From positions 744,001-808,000 of the forward strand of contig JAVHNS010000018.1 in assembly GCA_036872755.1 (NCBI GenBank): 64,000 nt of DNA, read 5' to 3'. Positions 36,301-46,285 of the stretch are shown here, one piece after another (the stretch's first letter is position 1; every line of letters begins with the position of its first letter). Below the pieces are notes generated by a model, which did not search any database, had not been told where the DNA came from, and saw only the letters and a program-made list of their open reading frames with translations. The DNA comes from Orbilia blumenaviensis. Taxonomy: Eukaryota > Ascomycota > Orbiliomycetes > Orbiliales > Orbiliaceae. The translations under genes and the position numbers were made by a program.

Positions 36301-39028
36301 CTAATACCCCCCAGCATACCCCTGCTCAAATCCGCCGTCAATCTGGCCCCTCCCCTGCACATTCGGCAGCTGCAATGGCTGTATCTGCTGAATATTACTA
36401 CTAGTATTATTATAGCTACTATTATCCTCTGGTTCGAACGCTCTAGCCTCACCAACCGCCCTAGACAGTACGCTTGCAAACCTTCCGGCGCGGTCTTCGT
36501 CCTGCAACGCGGTCTCTACGGCCAATATAATCTTCTTGATACCGACGCCTAGTTTTCGAGATTGCGTTATGTCCCCGATTTCACGGATTGCGGACTGTAC
36601 TTCTCGTTGATCAAAGGTTTTCAGTTCTTGTAGGATGTGTGCTAGTTCGTCGTGCGTGCCGACGTTTGGAATGCCGAGTTCGCCGTCGAAGGTGTTTAGC
36701 ATATCCAGCTGTGAGAGCACGCTGCGGCTGGTGGTGGTAGCGAGAATGAGTAATCTACGACCATTATCCGGCCGTCTTCTTAGCAGAACCTGGATTGTTT
36801 GTAACACTGCGTTTGAAAACCTCGGTCCGATGGGGACGTAGTCTATCAGTCTTTCTAGGTTGTCGAGTACGACCACGCTTAATGCGGATTTGTAGGCGTC
36901 CATGAAGACTTTGCTGATATAGCTGACTTTTCCCATTTCGTTCATACCGACCATCGCCTCGGGACTGAGGAGCTTGATGAATGGATATCCCGAGTCCATT
37001 GCTATTTTGGCGGCTAAGGCAGTTTTTCCGGATGATGGAGGTCCATGTAAAAGGATTGATACCAAAGGTGTACGCTCGCTCTTTCGGACTTGTTCGACGA
37101 ATAAATGGCCTTCTTTAAGGATTTGTTCGACGTAGCTGTTGTAGTGAATTATACCGCCTTGGAGGCAGTTTGCCAATTCATCCTCGCTAACACCGAACGC
37201 TGGTCTGACTTCATCGATTGCGTTTAAGAAGTCTTGACGGTTGACTTTCATGTTTTCTATATCATCTGAGATTCCGGCGACGGTACCGACTTTAACGTGT
37301 CGGTTAAAAGCGAAGGATGAGGCGGATTTTACGACACCGGAGATTTCAGCGCCGGAGTAGTTCTTTGTCAGGCCGGCTAATTCGTTGATGTCTACGTCTC
37401 TGTCCATTACGTTGTTATCTCTCATTTTTGAAGTGTGGATTTTAAGGATCTGTCGGCGGCCGAATTCATCCGGGAGGGAGATCTCCATGTGGACTTCTAG
37501 ACGACCGGGTCGGAGGAGGGCTTCATCGATCATGTCCATTCGGTTTGTCATTCCGATGAGGAGGATGTTGTTAAGTTGGTCGACACCGTCAAGCTTTGAA
37601 AGCAGCTGATTAACGACTGAATCTCCGACTCCGGTGCCGTCATTCTTGCTACCACGCTGTTTACAGATGGCATCCAATTCGTCGAAGATGATGATGTGAA
37701 GTCCGCTCTCTTCTCCCTTTTCTTTGTATTCCTTCTCAGCATCTGCGAACAGCTTTCGAACGTTCTCTTCAGACTGTCCGACGTATTTGTTCAAAATTTC
37801 GGGTCCGTTGACGACTTTAGGCTCCCGCGCGTTCAGCATCTTTCCGATCTGTCGGGCAATAAGCGTCTTTCCTGTTCCCGGAGGTCCATAAAGCAGGATA
37901 CCCTTGACGTGCTGGATACCCAATTTCTCAACCAACCCTGGTGGAAAGATACGGGACGCAAAGGCTCTTCGAAAGATAGCTGAGAACTCAGTATCCAACC
38001 CTCCGATTCCCATATCCTCGAACTTGAAGTTCGGCTGGATGATACTGTTCGCTGCGGGGCGTTTCGATGATCCTTTGAGCTTTATCGGGGAAGCAGCATG
38101 TTTGTAGAAGGTTATGAATGTCTGTGGGGTTAGGATACCACGGGCACTTGGGTCGGACGTAGTGGGCTGCTGGCCGGATGTTCCTTTCTCCTGGGTCAGG
38201 TCGACGATTTCGACGGTTTTGACGTGGATTTGGAGGCGTGTATTGCGCACATCGAGGATGGCGAGCTGGCCGGGTGCGAACATCTGGTTTTGGAAGTTCT
38301 ATTTATACAATTAGCAACCTCCTACTTGATAAATGAGATTTGGGGACTGGGGGTAATACCCGAATAACGAGCTTGGTGAGGTCATCTTGGTCATACTGCT
38401 CCTCTGAGACCTTTTTGGTAGCGAAGCCGATTTCGACGTCCAACGATCCGAGATAGGCCTGCTTTCCAGCGGAGAAGGGGTCGTATCTGCGGACCGAGAT
38501 GCGATCCTGGAGACCCCATTGGCCCCATTCTCTCTGAGCATTGCCGAGACCGATCAAACCCCGGGGAATCGAAGGTGCCGGTCTGCATTATCTTCTTAGC
38601 TTCTTCTTCTCCTTTAGATAGCTTAGGCAGTTTATAAGAAAGGGTATATACCTGACAGTAACGACACATCTCTCATCAAGAATGGCATATGTTTCCTCCC
38701 TAAAATCATCAGGGCTCACAGCCATAACATTCTGCAGAACCCATGTTTCATCCGGAACCTTGGTGATTCCGAATTCCTGACTGCTGCTGCTACCACCCCC
38801 ACGACCCGATGAGACTGGTTGTTGTTGATACCCGCCGCCACCACCGTACATAGATGCTCCTCCGCCGCCATAAGTTTGCTGACCGGCGCCGTAAGGCTGT
38901 GGGCTACCATAGTTCGAAGGCCTGCTGAAGTTACCGCCTGCAGGAGCTGGATTTCCACGAGGAGGTTGTTGTTGGTATCCGCCGCCGCCTCCACCTTGAG
39001 GTCCTGATTTTGAGAAAGGGTTATACAT
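36301..39028 (-). CDS. sec18: Sec18/NSF AAA ATPase, three exons
   Basis: Exons 39028-38652, 38582-38360 and 38298-36301 give 865 residues, longer than usual because of a Gly/Gln/Tyr-rich extension (about 85 residues, e.g. QQTYGGGGASMYGGGGGYQQ) before the N-domain begins near FGITKVPDETWVLQNV. The N-domain continues through GLIGLGNAQREWGQWG. D1: Walker A GPPGTGKTLIARQIG (about 334), Walker B IIIFDELDAICKQRG, then LLRPGRLEVHMEI. D2: Walker A GPPSSGKTALAAKIA (about 615) and Walker B VVVLDNLERLIDYV. NSF disassembles cis-SNARE complexes with alpha-SNAP/Sec17 after membrane fusion; D1 provides the power stroke, D2 hexamerisation. The C-terminus is again Gln/Gly-rich (LQLPNVQGRGQIDGGFEQGY). Confidence 0.97.
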
Positions 39029-39903
39029 GTTTCTACTTTTTTATGTGGTCGTAAGTTGGTTATTTGGGATTTCTGGGGGAAGAAGAAGAGGGAGCTGAGA
39101 GGTGTTGCAGCTGTTATAAAACCGCCGCCCCGTATATATAGCTGGTCTTGGCAGGTGAGATGTTGCGGGAAGCTACGTTGGCCTCTGTCTCCTTCGAATC
39201 CTGCGTCTTTGGCGGGAATGATATGATATAAATGGTGGCGCTCTATTAGTACTTAGGTGATTTAGTAGTGATGAAACTGTAGCTATTTCAGGAGGTGGCG
39301 TATGAAGTATAAAATACTTGGATCCCCGCATATACGTATACGTCTGGTGGCGGGTCTTGTCTACGCGTAACACAAAACGGCCTCACATATCGAGCTGAGC
39401 TCCAAAGGAGGGAAGGTACACGCGAGCCGTCGATGCGGCCCGGCTAAATTTGCTAGCTTGGTATTCGTCTGCATTGGAATATGCAACAAAAACAACAAAT
39501 AGAATTCAGAACCCAAGTAGTCAATATCGATCATGGCCGACGAGGAACTGGATACGCCCCACTATCCCGATATATAACAACTCTGTATAGTTAAATACTG
39601 AATTAGCTGATTAAAATGTATATAAGAATACAAATTAGTTCCACTCTTCTCTAGGGAGCTATAAAAAGGCGAAATATAGTCAATATAGATGGTCTAATTA
39701 TAATACAGTCGGGTCTAAGCCAGACTTCCAAGGTTACTACTCTCTAGATATATCTTCTACCCTACATATTTTGGAGCGCTTTAACATTATTAATACGTAA
39801 GAAATGGTTGCTTGATATTATGCTCAAAGCCCAACGATATAAGGTAGCTAAGATATGTAAAATTCTGAGTCTCCAAACCAGTACACTACATCTTCTTCGT
39901 AGC
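39029..39903. other. spacer with AT-rich, RIP-like half
   Basis: 39029-39530 is the sec18 upstream region. From about 39540 to 39900 the sequence becomes very TA-rich and has no long frame, as expected for repeat-induced point mutation or simple decay, and abuts the truncated 3' end of the NLR-like gene. A short frame next to that end could be its lost continuation. Confidence 0.5.
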
Positions 39904-41696
39904 TCAAAGATTCAATGTTGTAACACCCTCCGGGAGTTTCGGGGTAAATTCGGGACGGAAAGTCACCATGAGCTTTAAATCAAAGGTCTCCTGTAAACTA
40001 TATAGTTCTTTTAAGACCTCGTCGCAAACATCTGCCTTACACTCACCAAGGCCATTGATAATGATAAATACCCTGGAAACCCCTTGTAAGCTGTATTCAA
40101 GTTCTGAGCGAATGTCGGCTTGTAAAAGTTGGGTTTTCAGCCCGGTCGTTGAATTTTCGCATCTATTATATAGATCTTGCGTGGACTTGGGCATCTGATG
40201 CCCTATGAGAATGAGCTGCGCCAGCAGAGAAGTGAGCAAATTTATTGAAGTCTGCCTCTCTTGTTCTTCGTAAGTGCAGTAAAGGGAGGCTACGGCTGTA
40301 CCCGCTTTGCCGTTTCGGGAGACAACGTCGCCGTGAGATACCATAAGTGTGCTTAGGTAGTCCGCAGCAATGGATGCGATCATTGCGTTGTGATATCCAG
40401 ATGCTCCGGAGCAAAATAAATTCTTTTCTTTGCCTTCCAGCCATGCCTGAAACGCCACTGTCTCCACAAGCCAATCGCCAGCTCCTTCATTACGCCCGCG
40501 TAGAATATTTTTCCTCCGCGCTAGATGATCTACAGGGCTGAGCCATTGAAGAATCTCCTTGTTGGCTTCGCTAAACTTCCAGTTATCATTGCTCAGCTTC
40601 AGCGCCTTGAGATCGTTGCTCATCTGGTCCGTTTTCCTTTTGACTAGAACAGAATAAAAACATTAGCTTAGTATCTGGGTTTGACGTCATAACGCTAGTA
40701 GGGATACTAACGCTGAACGATTACTTCTCTCATATTCGTGGTTTCTTCCAAACGTGGACCATATATCTTGCAAAGAATAGCCTTGGTGTAGGCTGCGGCA
40801 GCCGCGGCAGCGTAGTGGCGCCATCCATATTGTTTGTGGGTATCTGCGTAAGAAGATATCCCTCGGATCACTAAACAAGGGATTTCGTCCACTATTCCTG
40901 CGGCTTCTGTGTCGAAGCAGATTGCGTTTTTCCAACCCCGGCGTAAGTGATCCCGATCCGCTGGATTTTGGATCACACTGCTACCTGAAAGTATAAGGCC
41001 TGTATGTACAACGGGTGTGAGAGAGTCCCTTGGCGCCCTAGAAACTCCTCCTTCTGCTTCATCACATCCAGCACAATCATTGTCGTTACCAATGTGAGAA
41101 TAACCTGGGTAAAACAGGATATCCCTGGTGGCAGGCCGCGCATATCCCGGCTTCGCTGTGATTTTATTCAGATTCTCCGGCAATGGATCTCTCTCCATCA
41201 TTGCATCTATTGTTACAGACTGAACCGCACTAAGCAAAATAGATGGGGGCTTGTCCAAAGATCCTATCGGGATGAAATCATCTTCTTCATACCTGCCAAT
41301 ATCATATTGTATAACCCCAGGATGGCCATCTTGTGGAAAGCTAACAACAACATCGCCCAACCGGATATCATTGTTAGAGACACCTGGGATTCCTGCCCCG
41401 ATGCCAACCAGCAAAGCAAACCGAACTTTTGGGAAACCATAGCATACTGCCGCAGCGCACAGAGCGGCTCCCACCAGTCCTATGTCGACAGGTTGCGCTA
41501 TGACAATTTTATGCTCCCATATGCGGCCGTAGGAGTATATGTACTTCGGCCCCGCGGAATTTGTTCGGCATCTGAATTCTTCATCGAGGGTGAACCTAAC
41601 AGCAGCAAACTCGTAGGGACGGGCGCAGAATATCGCTACCGTGATATCTTCGGGGCTAATCTCCGGAAGCTCTTCAGGATCCGGATTCTCATTCAT
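39904..41696 (-). CDS. PNP_UDP-NACHT (NLR-like) protein, degenerate and truncated, two exons
   Basis: Exons 41696-40712 and 40643-39904 (donor GTTAGT; acceptor TTCTAG) give 574 residues. N-terminal PNP_UDP_1 domain (about residues 18-315): ITVAIFCARPYEFAAVRFTL, GIGAGIPGVSNNDIRLGDVV, FDTEAAGIVDEIPCLVIRG and an Ala-rich last helix, as in fungal NLR receptors. Then the linker WLSPVDHLARRKNILRGRNE typical before fungal NACHT domains. The P-loop is LFCSGASGYHNAMIAS (about 405-420), lacking the Lys and Thr of GxGKT, and Walker B is IIINGLGEC instead of DALDEC. The frame ends at TTLNL, with no ankyrin, TPR or WD repeats. In the first domain GISSYADTH has Ser where family members have Asp. Most likely a decaying pseudo-NLR, or a truncated signalling-dead form; intact splice sites argue against very old decay. 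Confidence 0.85.
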
Positions 41697-43137
41697 CCTG
41701 CAAGACAGCTAGACAATTACCGGGCCAGATCGACGTAAATTTGCGCTTGATATATATCTGTCAGAGATTACAGTGAAGCAATACTGACAGCTGTAAGAAA
41801 ATAGTGATAAAAAAGGCTGATATCTACACCCTCGGTATGAGATTTAGGATGAGGGGTAAACGCAGAAATCAGCGGCTACAGACCACACAAAATTATATGC
41901 GACAGTGTGGCACGTAGCGAGGATCCTAGATTCCACACCAGCTACCCTAACTATGTCAAAGCGAAAAGGCTCGTCATATAGGATCTTGGCGTGCATAAGG
42001 ACTTATCATTTAATTAAATCAACACATAAATACACGTTAAATTTATACTTCACAAGCCATTGTTCCATTGAGGATACAACATAATTGCTAACGAGAGGGC
42101 AAGTATAGGGCTCGGGTATTTAGGCCGGATCAAAAGGTCAAGGGCCGATAGTCATGCACCGGCATTCTCAATTTAATGTATCCCATCTAGCCCTCGATTT
42201 ATATGTAACATCTATAGCGACGAGTTCACGAATCTGTTGTATCTACATTGTATTTTATATCGCAGTCGGTATTCCGTTATATAATTTATCTAGTGATATT
42301 GCATATTGCTTTCAGTTGGTTACAAGGCGTTGCTGATAAAGGCGTGCAGAAATTTATTATCTTTCCAGGCTAGCCCTTATTAAACTAGTAGCATTAAAGG
42401 AAAGAGCTAGGTCTAGGCCTATAGGAAGCAACTTGGCGGAAAATCTGCAAACCAGGAATGATTTTGTGGGTTAGCATATTACCATGGGAACTATATGTAT
42501 CTTTGAATTCTTTCTGTCGACAAAGTGACACCCCCCTCGCCATAGTGTTGTTTTTGTGGGATATTTTCCCGCCATATACAGGTCGGGATTTGGCCGTCGA
42601 TTGATTAGTTGAGTTCATTGGTTGGTATGGCTACCACACAGGTGCCGAGGCAGCTGCATTGCTCTTTGAATGCCAAATTCTTTGTAGGAGGTCTGTAGGT
42701 TTAGGGAGCACTATCATTTTATCCAATTTGGTTCTATATTTATAGCTCACGAAACCAGATAGTTATATAGCTTAGTACTTAGGAATTTAGGTGGTTTCTA
42801 CGTTTATAAGTCCAAGCCACTACCTAGCTATCATATACGCACAGAGAAGGCCCAGCCGCTTATCTAAGTAAATCGACTAGATTGGGTAAAGAGCGAATCT
42901 TAAATGCAAATGCAACGCGGGCATGTGCATGTAATGTGAAGCGGGATGCTGGGATGTTGGAGTTCGAACACTGACATAAATGTTGTACGTACCTAGGTAT
43001 ATACTCCCTCATGCTCAAACCAATATTAAACACAGCTATAGAAACAAATAGCTAAAATATGAGCTGCAAAATATCAGATAGAGTCAAAAGATGACTTCGG
43101 CTTTATTCTCAAACTATATATATAACACACGGACAAA
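41697..43137. other. 1.4 kb AT-rich spacer
   Basis: No supported gene. A TATATATATA stretch at 43115-43125 lies about 15 bp before the ATG at 43138 and would suit as a TATA box. CCTAGGTATA occurs near 42993. Confidence 0.5.
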
Positions 43138-43408
43138 ATGAAGCTATTATGGATCCTGGCACTATATTCTATCTATCGCACAGTCAAGGCATTAATTCAA
43201 GAAGACATCTTTATGAATCTCAGCGCCTTCAAGCACCTGAACCAAGGGCAAGATTGGTAACGCCATTTCTGGAAACAGAAAATTGTGTCGACTCTGCGGT
43301 TCGTCAAGGTCCCAACATGACAGTCTATTGTGTAACCCACATTCCAGTCTAACATGCAACATATGCAACACGGCTCGAGGCGAGGCGGACCATTGGCTGA
43401 ATGCATGA
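43138..43408 (+). CDS. possible small secreted Cys-rich peptide, two exons (tentative)
   Basis: ATG at 43138 starts MKLLWILALYSIYRTVKA, a plausible signal peptide, followed by LIQEDIFMNLSAFKHLNQGQ and a stop at 43258. A GTAACG donor at 43257 and the CATTCCAG acceptor at 43347 define a 91-bp intron; the join adds CLTCNICNTARGEADHWLNA, giving 59 residues with a C-x2-C-x2-C cluster. An alternative open frame over the same region (43149-43352) ends CVTHIPV and would need a frameshift. A TATA-like sequence sits just upstream. It lies between the NLR-like gene and a secreted HsbA-like gene. Without transcript support I treat it as a candidate only. Confidence 0.3.
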
Positions 43409-43679
43409 TACACAATGTATCTTAACGGAATGCGGCACCGGGTCTAGATTTCACCCCAACCACCTTCTGTGCGATCTACATTCCATTATTTGTTGTTAAC
43501 GTCTTCGGTGGGGATGTTCAGACATATATATTGCCGTGTACCGTCTCGTGTGAAGAAGATCTGAATCTAAATATATACTTATATTCGTCTGAAGGTTATA
43601 CCCAACAGTATTGTTCAAAGATCCAAAAGTACCCCCAAACCAACCCACAAATATCACAATATTCAAAAAGTTCTACAAA

Positions 43680-44532
43680 ATGTACTTCATCAAACAAGTT
43701 GTCGCTGCTACTGTTTTTGTCTTTTCCATCCAAACGACCTTAGTAGCTGGCCAGTCAGCGTCCCTCATTCAATCGTACCTAAAATCTGAAAAGAAGATTG
43801 CGCATAAGATCAGCCCCTATGTTGATTCTTTAGATTACAATTTGGAACCCGAGAAATGGGCGCCCGTCTTTCGGGTAGGTTGCTTGGCTATGTATACGAA
43901 GGAAAAAGAAATCCAAACTAATCAGCGCCATCTGTTAAACAGAAAGTTGTCAGTACCACAGAGGCCCTCAACCGAGCAGTGAAAATAGCCGAAAGAAGGT
44001 TTAGTGACAAATTACCAAAATTTGATGAAGACGACGCCAAGGATATTGAAAGGGAATTTTTAGCCGTAGGTCTACCACTTGCTAGCCGGTAATTAGAGTT
44101 AAAATGATAATTAGCTGACGGAACATGTACCCAGTTCGCCGACGAAGCCGTCGATGTGCTTGCAACGTTTACGAAGAAGTCTAGACCTGCGGCGGCGGAC
44201 AACAAGGAAATATTCCAAAAGGCAGCTACACCGTTCAATAACTTTAAAAGGACTCTAAAAGTAGGTTCATATATTAATTCCTTCAAGACCTCGTTCGAGA
44301 CTCTTTTTTTTCTAATCTTGCGTTTCTAACAATTCAAACTGTTGTGTAGTCCTATTTGGGTAAACTCTTGGACACAATCCCATCCGCCTCTGATTCCGTC
44401 ATTGTCAGCATGCAGTTACTTCAGGATAGCGTCGATGGGCTGGTACTTATCTTTGAAGGCACTGTCAATGCCGAGGACTCTATTGTTGTGACCAGCCACG
44501 GGGCCGGGTCCGTGAAAATTATTATCGAATAA
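43680..44532 (+). CDS. HsbA-like / cell-wall mannoprotein family secreted protein, four exons
   Basis: Exons 43680-43874, 43943-44065, 44135-44260 and 44350-44532, all phase 0, give 208 residues. The signal peptide MYFIKQVVAATVFVFSIQTT...VAG precedes SASLIQSYLKSEKKIAHKIS. The mature protein is helical and Cys-free: TEALNRAVKIAERRFSDKLP, FADEAVDVLATFTKKSRPAA, SYLGKLLDTIPSASDSVIVS and DSVDGLVLIFEGTVNAEDS. Pattern, length and small phase-0 introns (68, 69, 89 bp; branch-like CTAAT and CTGAC) resemble the hydrophobic surface-binding protein A / antigenic mannoprotein (Mp1-like) family. Such proteins coat the cell surface and bind hydrophobic surfaces or lipids. Family call is moderate because no invariant motif exists. 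Confidence 0.7.
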
Positions 44533-45187
44533 GCACGACTGCCCTAACATTTTGTCTAACGCGATTCCCGCCTTCACGCACATGGGCCATGTGACATCAA
44601 AATATTGATACTGGAGAGAGGGGGGGAGGGCTGGAAATATTGAAGATAGGGAGATACCAATATCTATGAATGACCTCACTTAGAGCATGAGTATACTTGA
44701 AGTGTATATTATTGCAATATTTTCCACGCAGTCTAGAGTCTAGGTTTGCACAAGCTCATATTATATGAACTAAGGCTAAAGAGATATAAAATATCTACCC
44801 GAGCTTCTTCAGTCTGATCAAGTCTTATCTCACTCTAATCCGTAATAATCTCACAATGTTTTAATGTAGTCAGCCAAAGCCCCTCTATAGATATTCCACG
44901 CACAAACCGATAGTTCTACGTACATACCTAGAGGTACATAAAGTAAAGAATGGGGACTCTTTTTGCAATTTTGATACCTTTGAGGACTTAGGGCTTTGTA
45001 TCATCATTTAAACCAGTTCATATAGGGTTGGCAGGCACTTACAAGGGCGGATTGATTAATTGATCAGCACACATACTGCCAACTTTATAATCAGTCACAT
45101 TCTCTAAGATCTCGTGATCATATGATTGTGATCACGAATAAGGCTGTTTAGGAATGTGAATGTGCTACAGCACTATCGATATATCGT
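44533..45187. other. AT-rich spacer
   Basis: No gene seen; a frame at 44416-44679 on the other strand is the shadow of the last HsbA-like exon. Likely 3' UTR and spacer. Confidence 0.5.
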
Positions 45188-46285
45188 TCAGGTAAACGCA
45201 CAAACAGTTTTACCGTGGAAACAGGGGGACGCAATTATCCCTGAATAACGACCAAGAGCTTTCCACAGCAGCGGAACGGCGGATGTCCTCCAAACGCACC
45301 ACAAATCCCGGCGACAGTATTTAATCGTTTCAAGTGTTGGGAATTGATGAATCAGTCCTTCGATATTGTCAGCAGCTTCCAGAGCGCAATTGCGACAGAC
45401 GTTTGGATCATGCATATTTTAAAGACTCCTTCAAAAAGCTTAAAAAGACAGCTGATGCCTTTTGAGTGCGTTTCAACTATCGTGCATGGACTGGAACGGG
45501 CCTTTGGGCCTTTGGGCTGGGTCGTAGTTGGATAGTCTTTCAAAGAAGGCTTGTGTTGGATGCGTAGTCCAAGGGCAATCTGTCGGCTCAAGTATCTTAC
45601 GATGTCGAACTCGATAGCAAATTTCCAGCATGATGTGGCAGCGGCTCACTGCTAGCTCTCATAGCAAGCCCGTATTAAGGAATTGTTTAACCATTTTCGC
45701 CCAAGAGCGGCGCCTACTTGTGCTATCATCCTATTGACTTCAGACCATATGCATCCAGGAGCTCCCAGTCGTCATGAAACATAGGCGGGCGAAACCTTTG
45801 TAGCATGGCACGCGCACTATCTCAACTTATCAAACTGTAAATGGTGTGTTTGGGACAGAAATCGGATGCGCATTTACGGACGATTGGGGATAGTACAGCA
45901 TACCATCCGTACTAAATCCGCGTTCCGGGGTGAGCTTCCTCGCAGCGCCGTATGGAACTCTCCCGGACAGGTATGTTCCCGTTGTGAAGCCTTTTATTAT
46001 ATAACCAAAGTGGCGTGGCTTTTGACCGGGGAAGTATCCCAATGCTTGCAGGAGAGGCGAGAGAGAGGGCGGTGTTCGGCCTAGTGATAACAACGTTGAA
46101 TTTTTGGTGTGAGATCTGACGCCAAAACGGTCTGAGAGACTTGGAATGAAGGTTCTATCGTATCCAGGGTTATTCGGCTCCTCAGCACCCCAGCGATATT
46201 CTAGGTGCTCTGAGAGAGCCACAGCCCATTCGTCGAGCTTAGCGCCTGGCTTCAATAAAAATTCAAGGGAAGCCTCAAAAAAGTA
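45188..46285 (-). pseudogene. decayed coding block of unknown origin
   Basis: Three minus-strand frames in succession look coding-like but are separated by stops and frame changes. The first (46285-45830) reads FFEASLEFLLKPGAKLDEW, then SEHLEYRWGAEEPNNPGYDR and KPRHFGYIIKGFTTGTYL; the others (45591-45352 and 45415-45188) contain LFKLFEGVFKICM and NIEGLIHQFPTLETIKYC. No good splice sites join them. LEFLLKPGAKLDEW resembles an ankyrin-type helix pair, weakly. Probably a remnant of an accessory gene; I cannot name the family. Confidence 0.35.
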
